From contig OZ038422.1 in NCBI GenBank assembly GCA_964036155.1, positions 15,523,201-15,587,200 on the forward strand: a DNA stretch of 64,000 nucleotides. The letters are read 5' to 3'. The notes beneath the pieces are model-generated. The model was not told the origin of the DNA, did no database searches, and worked only from the letters and a program-made list of their open reading frames with translations. Of this stretch, positions 1-10,984 are shown in pieces. The stretch's first letter is position 1. Every line of letters starts with the position of its first letter. Origin of the DNA: Diploscapter coronatus (taxonomy: Eukaryota; Nematoda; Chromadorea; Rhabditida; Rhabditidae). Made by a program: the position numbers and the translations under genes.

Positions 1-71
1 ACCAGGAAAAAGTCGTCGAAGCCGTATTTCACATTCATCTCAAATTTCGTCGAACTATAAATGATGTTCAG

Positions 72-1321
72 AAATCAAATTCTGCAAATGACAGAAGAAA
101 ATGAATCAGAAATGGCTTCTCGCTTGGCGAACATAACGTTTTTCGTTAACTTTGCTCTGCTTCTGGCTAAGGTCATCGCATCGGCTCTTTCTGGATCGAT
201 TTCAATCATATCGTCAATGGTTGATTCTCTCGTCGATTTAACTAGTGGTTTTGTCATATCAGTCAGCTCCAAATTGATCAAGGAACGAGATCCATACCTT
301 TATCCTCGGGGAAGAGCTCAGTTGGAGCCGATATCATTGGTTAAAGCTGACCTAAATAAAATAAATAGTATTGGAACTTTAGATATTGATTTCTGTGATT
401 ATGGGTCTAACAAGTATTCAACTCATCATTCAATCAGCCTATCGAATTCACGAGGCCTTTCTCTACGACTTCTATGGTTCATCGCAATTTGATATCGAAA
501 TTTTGAGTCACCAAATTTAGGGAAGGGCGAAAAACCGACTTTGGATATGGAATGGCCCACGGTTCTCATTATGATATCGACGATATGCATCAAATTCGGC
601 TTATTTTTGATTTGTCAAAAGTTGGAAACTTTTAGAAAACTTCTCTAATTTTAACTCCAGAAACACAAGTGATTCTTCAATAGCAGTGCTTGCTATGGAT
701 CATCGAAATGATTGCATATCGAACTCGGTAGCTTTGGCTTGTGCTTGGCTGGCCAACAAGTAATTAGTCAACCTGATAAAGATTTCATAGATCGATTCTT
801 TCAGATTCTACTATTACTTGGATCCAATCGGTGCAATTTTTGTTTCATTTTATATCTTGCACACTTGGGTTCAAACTGGTAAAGAGCACATTTTACAGTT
901 GAGCGGTAAATCGGCCGACCCGGAATTCATCAACCGAATCATTAAAGTCGGAAATAATTGTATTTTAAGTAGAACAATCGAAATTAGGTCTGCATTGATC
1001 ACGATGAAAGAATCGAAAAATTGGATACTGTCTACGTTTATCATTATGGCACAAAATTTTTGGTCGAAGTAAGATATTATGTTGGTGAGTTTGAAGCCAA
1101 TCTTTGAGCATTAGGTTCACATTGTGCTGAATGAAGAAATGCCACTGAGGATTGCTCATGACATATCAGAAGATTTGCAGATCAACATTGAGAGTTTGCC
1201 TGATGTGAGGATAGTTGTTAACTTTGAAATGAAAATCCGTATCTTATAGGTAGAGCGTGCATTTGTTCATATCGACTACGAGTTCGAGCATAAGCCGCAG
1301 GATGAACATATCGTTTCATGA
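72..1321 (+). CDS. Cation diffusion facilitator (Mn-CDF / SLC30-like) transporter, 5' end missing
   Basis: Membrane metal/proton antiporter of the CDF family. Eight exons: 72-339, 383-476, 521-620, 661-759, 805-946, 988-1068, 1115-1204, 1250-1321. All junctions keep frame and the stop is TGA at 1319-1321. The first exon follows a TTCAG acceptor at 67-71, so earlier exons lie left of the window. TM1 and TM2 are in the first exon, then the RGRAQLEPISL loop. TM3 (ISVIMGL), TM4 (WPTVLIMISTI), TM5 and TM6 (DPIGAIFVSF) follow, and the cytosolic C-terminal domain ends in VERAFVHIDYEFEHKP. TM2 carries DSLVD and TM5 carries DHRND. This DxxxD pair is the signature of the manganese-type CDF subgroup (plant MTP8-11-like), unlike the HxxxD of zinc members. 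Manganese as substrate is inferred from that. Introns are 41-46 bases, several with weak donors (GTTAAA, GTTCAT, GTTGGA), so exon edges there are less certain than the family call. Confidence 0.88.
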
Positions 1322-1981
1322 ATAATTTGCATTTTTAGCCTCATCAATTTCGCAGTACCGTTTAGTTAACCAGTAACATTGGAAAAGCCAGTATCAGTGT
1401 GCTCAAAATAAGTGCTAATGCGCTTCTTGTGCGAGCCCGATTGGTATTCAGCCGGCACTAAATGGTTGTATCTTTGAAGTATCGACCGATGCCGACTGTA
1501 TATTAGTTTTGTTTCTCTCAAAAATTTCTTACAATTGATAAACGCAGTTACTGGCTGATTTTTTCGCTATCATTGGTTAACTGGTCGGTACCGACCGTTA
1601 GTATAGAAAAATCTGAGAACAATTAGCTATTTTCTAGTTCTAGTCAGCTCATCGGATCCAATTCGATACAACAGATCGGATCGGATTAAATCGCTAAAAT
1701 TTTGGGTCGATAGAATTTTGCCTGATCATTCGGATCGCAAGCCTTCCGATCCGCCAATAATCCTGGTTCTAACAAATAGTCGTTTGAAGAATTGAATTAA
1801 AATCTAATATTTATTGCATCAAGCGAATTCAATAAACCCGCAATTAGAAAACATTACTATGAAAGATATCACCTTTCCCTATCAGTCATTAACCCTGCTC
1901 GGGAGTATGAGAAAATCCTATTCCTGGTTTTTCAAAATTCAAATTGCGCACACCCAGACAATTTATTAATCTAATCGTCAT
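1322..1981. other. Intergenic, between convergent 3' ends
   Basis: AT-rich gap between the stop codons of the CDF gene and the acid phosphatase. Several GATCGGA/GGATCG words cluster at about 1660-1750, without a clear repeat unit. No coding exon or RNA gene seen. Confidence 0.6.
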
Positions 1982-4900
1982 TTATCGACTTTCTTTGAAG
2001 CATTTTGGGGGCGGTGAACCACAATACTGAAATCAATGTTATAAATTTTGGTTTTTAAATGAATTCCTAACCCTGTACATCTCCTCGATATTGTTTAAAG
2101 TGCTATTTGCATAGAGTATTGGCAATTTTTTAACTGGACACGGCATTTCACAGTTGGGAATTTTTAAACTATATGGGGGAACACTCGTATCATTGCGGTA
2201 CAAGATCTGCAAATGAAGATAATCGTTTGGTTATATTTTTGATGACTCAAATACCTCAAAATCATACTCGCCGTTGTCGTTCGAATAGACTTCCATAATT
2301 AATGCGGAACAATAAGGCACAAGTAGATAATTATGCAATTCGAAAGACCTAAGCAACGAGTACATGGTCCAATCATTCTAAAAAAAAATAAACATAAATC
2401 GCTATTGCATCTTAGAATTAGCATATTATGGTTGGGGTTTAGAACTATTTTGCATTGAAATCAGAGATCTTCGCGTTTCGGTTTAAGCTACAATTTGGTT
2501 CAGACTTGGTTCAAAATTTCGGTTCGGTTTAGAGAAAGAAAAGCTCTGCAAAATTCCTTATTGAAATGGCAGCTTTGAATTTAATTTTGAAAATTCATTG
2601 GTAAATCTAGTTTGCTGTCTGACCCTGAGCAAATTATACCCAGAATAATTAATAAAAGACACAAGTTGATAGCACACGCATTGTAATGACTAATCTAAAA
2701 TCTACAAGTACTTCTGAACATTTGCTGACACGTGTATGATTGATGCAAGTTTAGCGGATTATTTTCACGTCAAAATTGTCGATCGTTTTAGCAGTCATAT
2801 GGCTAGAGTTTTTGTCCACCACGAACTTATTCTTCGGTTGATTCATTTTGTCAATAGTGCGGTTTATTTTCTATTAGCTAGAATGGAATGGTTTAAAATT
2901 TACCGATCCAAACAGAATGAGTTTGGGAGATACTTTCGATTTGCTACGTGTTACGTTTAACGCTCGATCGATCCATCTTTTCAAAGTCACGCCAGTTGTG
3001 GCCTAAAATACCATCACATCTTTGAAAAATGTTGAAAATTCTTCCAACGATAGTGCATTCAACAATTGTTAGCCTTATAAAGCATCATCGTCGATACCTT
3101 AGCCGATTCAAAGTCTGCAAATGGTGCGTGGTATTTCAAATGTCTCATCGGGAGGAAGATTTCCAAAGTTGTTTTATTCTCATATTCGGGCCATCTTTTG
3201 AATACCCAGTCTGGCTGATGTTCCAACAAACCGTTCATTACCTAAATTCAACATTAATTATATCTAAATCAATCCATGGATCAAAAATAGACACTGTCAA
3301 CAACTGATTACTCGAGACGAAATAAAAAGAACGAACGTTTGATGCATGATATTAGCGTGCTATTTTAGGAGAATACAGCATTCCATCGATTCAGGTAATA
3401 AATTTTACAGCTATTTGAAACTCCACAATGCACACCTTGCAATTTTGTATCTTTGAATCGCCTGTTTTTCAAGTAATCGGTCTTTGGCAATATGCTCACC
3501 TCTCGTTGAACATCGTAAATCCTGTCGACATGAAAGTAGGAGAAATTATCCCATCCCGTCACTTTCGAGAGATAGGCGAAAAGTTTCTCGTATTTCCGAC
3601 CATAATGCAGCGCGCAAGTTTCGTTGAATTTTTCAAAAAGTGCAATCTGTCTGGGGCATACAATATTAGACGGAATCGTGTCCTGAAATTCATTCAACTC
3701 ATGGCGTGTTGAAATTCCGAGTTAGACCGTAGAAGATTTCAAAGTGTGATCAAACTTGGATAAAAATCGAAATTTTAAAAGAAAAACGAGATCAAAAGTT
3801 TCATATAAATGTTCTTCAGCTTTTGAAACTGAAACTTTCGTCCGGCTTTAATTCAGAGCAGTTTCGGAAAATAAACAAATTAAATAAAAACCCGCATCCA
3901 CGGGTCGGGTGTCATTTTTGATGGTACAAATCGGGTGGGGTGTGAAATTTGAAAGTAATGAAGGTTGGATACAGGTGTCAAAATTTCACAAAAGTTACGA
4001 GTCTCTTCAGAAGGAAAAGAAAATGTCCGAATATGATTACTATAAAAATTGAAATTCAAATATAGCCAATTCAAATTTTAATTATTAAGCGAATTATTTG
4101 GAAAAGAAAAATGGTATCCACTCAGAGCAAAAGTTTTTAAGACCTTACTAGATCTGGCGTTTTAATGTTTGTCGTATAAAATGGTATTGGTTGCCAATCG
4201 ATTTCCGGATTCCATTGAAATGCGGGATTCTTTCTGACCGGATACATCGCGTAGAGTATCGCTTGGGTAGAAATAATCGTTCTATCCAGCTCTGACGCTT
4301 TTATTAGTACCTAAATAGTTGTCTCATGAATTTAAATCATCTATAACTCATTTTATTTGGTGAAATGAGATTTTCATAAATTTATAAGAAAAACCGGTTG
4401 CGATACTCTTGTCTTACAAGTGAGTACATTTGTCCCGAAGAAATAATGCCTACTTTGTACCAAGAGTGAATACTTTTGTCCCAAAACGGGAAAAGATAAA
4501 TAGCGAAAAGGAGACAAAGAAATAGAAAAATAGCATTTGGAACAAAAGTACTCGCAGACAAAAAAAAACCTACTTCACTTTGATTATGAATCTCCGATAC
4601 GAATCCAGATTCTATGTATCGTGATCGGAAGAATTTTCCCAATTCGTAGGATTGTTGAAGTCCAAGCTGAAATGAGTCTCGTTTCGGCAAATTTTGAGAT
4701 AAAAACTTTCAGATCACATTTGTAATTCCCCCCCAGCCACGGGGCCAATACTCGCTCGTGTAGTAGTCCTTTGGATATGGATATACCAGTGGAGCTCTGA
4801 AATTGCCAAATTTGAGTGAATATTGAATCAGAATTCCGACTCCTATAATTCGTATAATTCTGAAAGAGTTTCCCCAAAATTTCCTAAAATATTCAACTCT

Positions 4901-5117
4901 ATTATCTTCTTTCTCTAAATATCAGATGTGGTGTCCACTTATTATGATGAAAAAAAGATATTTTCTATTCACGAGCATAATTTAATTCAATGATAAATTT
5001 TATTCCTTCTCTCGTCTACCTGTCACCGTGCCTATACATGATTTGAACGAATTCTAGCTTTCTCTCTGCTAGAACGTGAATAATCCATAATTGGAATAAA
5101 TAAAATGTGGAAAGCAT
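1982..5117 (-). CDS. Histidine acid phosphatase (PHO/ACP family), secreted, catalytic HD replaced by ND
   Basis: Ten exons on the minus strand: 5117-5020, 4796-4718, 4666-4574, 4310-4149, 3682-3500, 3241-3098, 3002-2904, 2377-2255, 2206-2072, 2026-1982. They give 386 residues, normal for the family. The protein starts with a signal peptide (MLSTFYLFQLWIIHVLA) followed by the nucleophile motif YRHGDRAP with His30. Family landmarks follow in order: WPRGW, then LGLQQSYELGKFFRSRY, then SELDRTIIS, WQPIPFYT, CPRQ, QPDWVFKRWPEYENKTTLEI, YRNDTSVPPY and a late Cys-rich tail. The second catalytic motif, normally His-Asp, reads Asn287-Asp288 (FGSNDWTMY), so the general-acid Asp is kept and its His neighbour is lost. 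Enzymes of this class hydrolyse phosphomonoesters outside the cell or in lysosomes. Activity of this copy is uncertain. The last exon (YCGSPPPKC) is the least sure; without it exon 9 would run to a TAA near 2041. Confidence 0.88.
4420..4559. repeat. Intronic repeat: three copies of a TACTTTTGTCCC-like word
   Basis: Inside intron 3 of the acid phosphatase. A word of about 20 bases (GTGAATACTTTTGTCCC) occurs at 4420-4440 and 4466-4486 in direct orientation and again, inverted, at 4537-4559. It could be the remnant of a small mobile element. I saw no target-site duplication. Confidence 0.45.
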
Positions 5118-7005
5118 TAGGTTAGAGAATGATTAGAAAATAATTTGAGATTCCTGATAAGTGGCTTTAACTATCGATGAGGTGTATATCGGTCAAGCGG
5201 TCATAGTGTTGAATTGAAATTGTGAAATTGTTTGAATTGGGCGAAACGATGGTTGAAGGTCAATCACTCATGATAACCAATGCAAGACACGACATTTCGA
5301 GTGCATTCAGTATTTTTCTCTATCAAACCAGAAAACTTATATAATATTAAAACAAACAAAACTAGAAACCCCTAAAGTTCTATATCAAATATGACATTAA
5401 CTTTATAGAACGTGATATCAAACTGACAGTTCTTCCATCGAAAAGTAAATCCGTTTTTTTTCATTCTGCGTCACTCTTCAATTGATTTTGTCATGCGAAA
5501 GTTTGTTCATTTTCCAAACTTGTATCCAACATTCGCTAAATTAATAACTATTATTTATTGAAGAGGCGCAAACCATTATTATGATATGTCATTTGACAAA
5601 GTAATAACGAATTTATTCAACAGCAATCAAAACCCAATCGTTTTCCCAGAAACTGGTACTTTTTCCTAGCTTCTCTGCGTTCGCTCTCCCATCCATCAGT
5701 TGGATTCCTATCGCCCAAGAAATGGTGAAAAAACTAGCTCGCTATTCACTACACCAAATTAGCACGAGAGGAGACGTACACTTGCTACCAACATTTTTTA
5801 TCGCTTTCATCGAAGAATGTAAGAATCAGAATTTTATCTCTACTGATAATGAAAATGGAAAGAAGGATGAGAAATGAGGTGTAAGAAAGAGATACTGATT
5901 TTTGGGTCAGATGTACCTAGTCGGTGAATAGGATATATTCGAAAGAAAATAATACAATCATCTATAAAATCCTACATATTATATATTAAAAAAAGCAATA
6001 ATGAACAAAAATCGGTTATGAGTAACGATTTGAAATTATAGCAAAGTCGCAGCATGTCGTAGAAAAATAGTAAATCCTTAATTTCCAACGAAGTGGCGCA
6101 GAAAATTGAATGCGCCAAAAGTCGAGCAAATTAGCAACTCATAAGCGCGTGCACCAGCTGTTGTCAAGGCTGTACGCACTCCACTCTGAACTCCATCGAG
6201 TAGTTCGGAGGGAAGTGGAGTTCGAACGCTGAAAAACGTTTAGAGTTGTGGAGTTTAACGTTTTTCGAACTCCATACAGCCCTATTCTGCAGTATCAGTT
6301 CCCTCACTATTCTGGCTCGATGATCATACCCAATATGCTTTTAGAAGAACCAGAATGGTTTTCCTGATCGAATCTGAAAGATTATAATTCCGAAGATTCA
6401 ATGGTGATCAAAACATGCTTAAATCCAGTGATTAAGCAATTATATTAGAAATGACTTCGCAAAAGATATAGGCTTATCGGTATTAAAATCTAATGTGTTG
6501 CAATTAACTAAGATCATTTGAATGTTCAATGTTTATGAAACACATGACGATTCTCAATGCTGGTAGGATAGCTCTTATAGTCTACTCAAATATATCCAGA
6601 TCAAATGATTGGAGACGATTTAGAAGGAATAAATGAGTATCAGATCTCTCTATCGACATCATTAAGTTTTTCTCAGCAGAATGAATACTATGATAGGCTT
6701 TGTCATTCTTGTGAAGCAACATGACCTTATCATCTCTAAAGCTGATATAACGATAGAAGAATTACTGGGAAATGAGTATGAGGTGCAGATTTTCAAAAAT
6801 TTATTACGGATTTTTTCATTCTGATCTCAGTTTGATAATTATGAAAGTCTATGAGTTTTATGCTAATTTTTTATAATTATCGAGTAATCTCTATGTTTTT
6901 CTTCAAATTCGACAAAAATTGACTTGTTAGACTAGATTTTTATTAAAATCAAGATTGAAAAGATCGCATATAAGAATGAATTGTCGACAATCGGGAACAG
7001 ATAGA
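5118..7005. other. Intergenic, no gene seen
   Basis: About 1.9 kb upstream of the acid phosphatase start and downstream of the Gly-rich peptide gene. AT-rich, stops in all frames. The only structure noted is the inverted repeat at 6168-6281. The first few hundred bases above 5117 should hold the phosphatase promoter; no clear TATA element was recognised. Confidence 0.6.
6168..6281. repeat. Hairpin-forming inverted repeat, MITE-like
   Basis: The element begins GGCTGTA and ends TACAGCC. It contains an inner inverted pair GAAAAACGTTT and AACGTTTTTC around a GTGGAG-containing loop, and further ACTCCA/TGGAGT words on both arms. A short element that is mostly inverted repeat with matching ends resembles a small non-autonomous DNA transposon. 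The family is not known and no target-site duplication is evident. Confidence 0.45.
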
Positions 7006-7443
7006 TCATTTTCGGCCCATTCCTCCAAATCCGCCTCCCATTCCTCCTCCCATTCCGCCTCCCATTCCTCCCCCGCTGTAGGGACTTCCGCCGTAATTTG
7101 AACCTCCAGAACTATATCCATAGGACGGGGGCTAAATGATAATCCATAATATTTATTTTTCATAACAATAGAAATGACAAGTCGTAAGTCGACTTTAGTG
7201 ATCTTATCACTCCCTATCAGTGATAAGATGATCCCAACTGATAAAATATTAGCACATTCGTAATCGAATTGTATATAGAAAAAAAACTCTTCCTTATTAT
7301 GAACGTAAGACTTTTGGAAAAGGGTGGCTACGTGATTATATAGTAGAGGTAATATTTAGACTTACGGGTGGGGGAGGCGCTCCATACCCGGCGTAAACGA
7401 CCGCGATTATCGCAACGAAGAAGAGAACCAGGAATTTGAACAT
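7006..7443 (-). CDS. Small secreted Gly/Met-rich peptide precursor with C-terminal amidation signal
   Basis: Two exons on the minus strand, 7443-7366 and 7131-7006, give 67 residues. Residues 1-18 are a clean signal peptide (MFKFLVLFFVAIIAVVYA). After it come a Pro run, GYGAPPPPPP, then Tyr/Ser/Gly-rich sequence and three GGGM repeats. The chain ends FGGMGRK and a stop. A final Gly followed by Arg-Lys is the classic signal for basic-residue trimming and C-terminal amidation, so a secreted peptide amide is likely. Layout and size recall nematode caenacin and neuropeptide-like antimicrobial peptides (cnc/nlp families), but I cannot assign orthology. The intron (7365-7132) contains a perfect hairpin. 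The start is the first ATG before the signal peptide; CAG at 7444-7448 region suggests a nearby trans-splice site. Confidence 0.75.
7201..7229. repeat. Perfect 11-bp hairpin in the Gly-rich peptide gene's intron
   Basis: ATCTTATCACT at 7201-7211 and AGTGATAAGAT at 7219-7229 are exact reverse complements around a 7-base loop. It lies within the single intron of the neighbouring gene, so the pre-mRNA could fold here. No function is known. Confidence 0.6.
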
Positions 7444-9314
7444 TCTGAAGAAAGTTAGTTAAAATTTTAAAATTCAGATAAAACTAAGATACTTCAAAGG
7501 TTAGAAACGAAATATAGTTGCAAATTACACAAATTTATCGAATGAAATTAAGCAGACAATGCATAGCCCCTCTAACTGATGAAAACGATTTAAAATTTGA
7601 GATTAAGGAAGGATTTTTAAATGAACGCATCTTCGAACGTTATGTTTATATATATCAGCATGGTGCAGTCCAACTAAAACCAAAAATGACTCGAGTCATA
7701 TTTGCCAATCAGTTCTATCATTAGCCGAAATATGTGAAGGGTAAGTTGAGTGAATGATGAGTGCTGTTCGCGTATTCTGAACAGAATCGTGTTGAGAAAA
7801 AGAACTATAGGAGAAGGGCGTAACTGCGGTCAGGCCATTTCTTCGGCCCTTTCCCAATCCTGGTAGTGTTTGAGTTCTGCTTTTATTCCTGCCTTCCCGA
7901 AGAGTTATCGGCAAAATAGGCAGATACAAGAAAAAGTGTGACCGATTGTGACGAAAAACTCTAGAAATCATTGAAGAGAAACTAACCCTTTGATTAATTG
8001 TCATTTGAAGGACAAGAAATGAGACTAATTTCTGTTTGGCAGCGAAATGATGAAAATGTCTGGAAGAACTATTGATGGATCATTATCGGTGCCGAAATTT
8101 GGCGAATAAACAGGACTTGGTAAAAATTTTGAGCTACACTATTCCAAATAATTACGCTTATCCTCTAAGTAATCGTGAAGTCGCGCGTTCTTGGCTTATT
8201 AAGTTTTACAAATGGGAACTAAATAGGCAAAAAGATAGCATTATCTAAAATATCCATAATTACTAATTCTTAGCTAAAGAATTATAAAAATGCTGCATAT
8301 TTCTGAAGACCATTTACAGTTTTCTTCTATCTCGACGATATAAAATTTTCCATGTTCTCTCAAAACATTCCGAATTAGTAGTGGATCAGTAATTTTTCTA
8401 CAGATGCCTGTAGTTTTACTGCTCTCGTGACATTCCATCCAATTATGATAGTCTTGTTTTAATGGTGGTCTAACGTAATGGCTGTGTGTCACTGTTTCGA
8501 GCATAGCCTCAAGTTCGCCTCCACCTCGACTCAAACTAAGGGGGTTAAGTAAATGTTGGTAGTGGATAAAACCACGAAAAATCTGCCTAAAAACCATCGG
8601 CTGTTGCACACAGCAACAGTCTGTCCTCGGGACGGGCCACTAGTCTTGTGTGGCTAGGATAGGTCGACTGCCACATTATGGGTGGAGGGTAGCCGACTCT
8701 CACCTAGTGGAGAATAATAAGGCTAGGAAAGTTTTTTTTTTTATTTTAAAATGCAATATTCCTGAGAAAAATATTGCCAACCTTGAAATCGTCTATAGTC
8801 ACGTCGAGGCTCGTAGTGACATAACTGATGCCACCCCACATGAGTTTCGCACAACTACTCGGACCATTTTGCATAAATTATCCTAAAATGAAATGGACAA
8901 TTGCTAGTGTATAAACTTTAGTCGACGAAAATAAAATAAATAGTGATTCGAATGATAGAATTTTCAAAATGACTTGATTTTTATATCCGTGAGTTACAAT
9001 ATCTATCACCATTTCTCATGCTTTCTATTGTGTAATTTTACGTAATTACTGATCAATACTGAATAGGCTCTGATTAAACTTGTCGTATGTTGCGAAATTA
9101 CGCAAGATTTATCTCATAACATCGACTTTGTTTTTATTGAAATTCATCATGAACTAGCGATGTAATGCCAGTAATTCCGATTAACTTTATGGGGTTGGGA
9201 AAAAACTAGCATTGACATAGCAATTCATTGACATGATTTATCAATATGATAAGAGAAAATAAATAATTCGACAAAAGTAACAAATTGGTCAAATTAATAT
9301 TGAAAAAAGTCATT
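7444..9314. other. Intergenic, unassigned open frame at 8274-8609
   Basis: About 1.9 kb between the Gly-rich peptide gene and the chemoreceptor 3' end. A 111-codon open frame lies on the minus strand at 8274-8609, and a 78-codon frame on the plus strand at 8650-8886. The stretch 8480-8720 is richer in G and C than its surroundings. Neither frame shows a recognisable domain or splice pattern; a decayed transposon fragment is possible. The rest is AT-rich with nothing recognised. Confidence 0.5.
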
Positions 9315-10603
9315 TCATTTGGTATCGTGATTATTCGGTTCAGGCGTAACATCGACAATCGTAGTATGCTTCTTTAGGATTGGAATAACTGTTCGAAATT
9401 CCCGATTGAAATAAATTGTGATAAAGCCTAAATTTTAGTAAGATAATAACAAATCTAGAACTGACCGTCTGAAGCATGAACTAAGTTCCAGGCTAAGGTA
9501 GACAGAACAAATTTGACCCATTTGTTCTCGAACTTTGCAACTAGAAAAAAGTAGGAAACTAGTTCACAAACGAATATCGCAGCTTGTAGACAGGCCTAAA
9601 ATCACGGTATAATTATTGTATTTGATTTTCGAAAATTGTTATGCATTGAATCACCTGTTTCAAAAAGTTCACTTCGTTGCTTCGTTTAAGTGGGCCATTT
9701 CTTATATCTGCGTTCTTACTCATCTATAGTTTGTGGCTTATCGAATATTTGTGGGCGAAAATGACTTACGACAATTCTCATAAAATGCACTTTCGTTATA
9801 GTGACTAGATCAACTATGACAATTAGAACCACAAAACAGATATATTTGATGACATCATTGTACCAAGCTATCACCATACAAAATGGAGATGTCGTGAAGG
9901 CGAAGTTGTAATAATCGCCGACATAGACAAATTGACAATCTCCTAAATATTTGGTGTCGTATTAGAAAGAAATTAAAAATGTCTTTATCGATAAGAAAAA
10001 TGGCCCTGACTAACTTATCACGTAGAGATAAAATGAGGGCACCAGCGCAATAGTCCAAGAAATAACTATGAGAATTTGAGTATTTTCTAAAGTGATGCAA
10101 AATGATTAGCTATTTTTCTACAAAATTTACTGTAACTGAAGATCTCTCGGTATTGCATAGGGAGAAAAATAGCGCACATTCTGTTCAGCGATATGAAAAA
10201 ATGACTATAGATGCAGATTTCGTAGAAAATAATGAACAAATGTCCACAGATGAAGCTGTACTTCTTCATCCAGGCGACATCGCTGAAGTCTTATTTAGAA
10301 GGGTGAATTTAAAAAGGACCTACAAAAATACCATCGGTACAAAATAAAACGTGAAAATAGTGCTGATAACAGCTTCACCGATCGCTTGACTACCGGTTAG
10401 CCACCCGAAGGGATTTTGCAATGATTTCATCTTCCGAATGTAGGCAGTGATGAACCAATTGCAACACATGCCAAAACTCGATATCTAAAGCGGTGATCGT
10501 CAACTAACCCACGATCACTAAACGTTATTCTGGAGGCTTTAAAACTACTTACTAAAAGTATTATAAGAGCAGCCATTTGGTTATCATTCACATCGACATC
10601 CAT
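9315..10603 (-). CDS. SRX-like seven-transmembrane chemoreceptor (nematode GPCR)
   Basis: Eight exons on the minus strand: 10603-10553, 10484-10324, 10282-10137, 10086-10015, 9942-9770, 9723-9655, 9595-9466, 9427-9315. They encode 304 residues with all junctions in phase. SRX landmarks appear in order: FGWLTGSQAIGEA after TM1, FVPMVFFDV, the TM3/loop-2 signature ISLNRMCAIFLPMQYREIF, DCQFVYVGDYYNFAF before TM5, NEVNFLKQ then CLQAAIFVCELVSYF (TM6), and KFVLSTLAWNLVHASDGF with ITIYFN (TM7). Members of this nematode-specific family act as putative odorant or chemical receptors in ciliated sensory neurons. The ligand is unknown. The gene looks intact. It lies 381 bases downstream of the P450 on the same strand, but there is no evidence for a shared transcript. 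The first short exon (17 codons) is the least certain part. Confidence 0.87.
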
Positions 10604-10984
10604 TAGGCGACTGTAATATTTATTCAAAAATACAAATTCAAGTTGGGTTCACTTGTTTTATAGTGAGAAATGGCCATATACACAATAGCGTAAAAGTTTA
10701 TGATGATGGGCAGATATCTATTTTGAAAATACCACTTTGGGACTAATTACCGCCTTCGGCATGCTACGTATGCTCATTATTTTCAAATTTATCATAAATG
10801 TTTTTGTTATTTCCTTTAGTAATGTATTGTGCTAGCTTATATTCGTAATATTAAGAATGGGAAACATTTAACTGAAATGATTTACAATATCCGCAATAAA
10901 TTTGTGTTGAGAAGAAAGTAATTTATTGTGTTGGCTAAATATTTACATCAAGATCATCTTGATATGCACAGGTTAATCATCAAA
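10604..10984. other. Short intergenic, P450 3' end to receptor 5' end
   Basis: 381 bases holding the P450 3' UTR and the promoter of the chemoreceptor. A minus-strand ATG with a possible GT donor lies near 10755-10780, but no matching exon is required. Nothing else recognised. Confidence 0.5.

Noticed and set aside
7211..7225. TCCCTATCAGTGATA matches 15 bases of the bacterial tet operator
   Set aside because: The match is half of an ordinary hairpin inside a nematode intron, breaks off after 15 bases, and no Tet repressor or vector sequence is nearby. Coincidence is the simplest reading.
8274..8609. 111-codon minus-strand open frame
   Set aside because: No domain, signal peptide or splice-linked exon could be seen. 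Listed only as unassigned.
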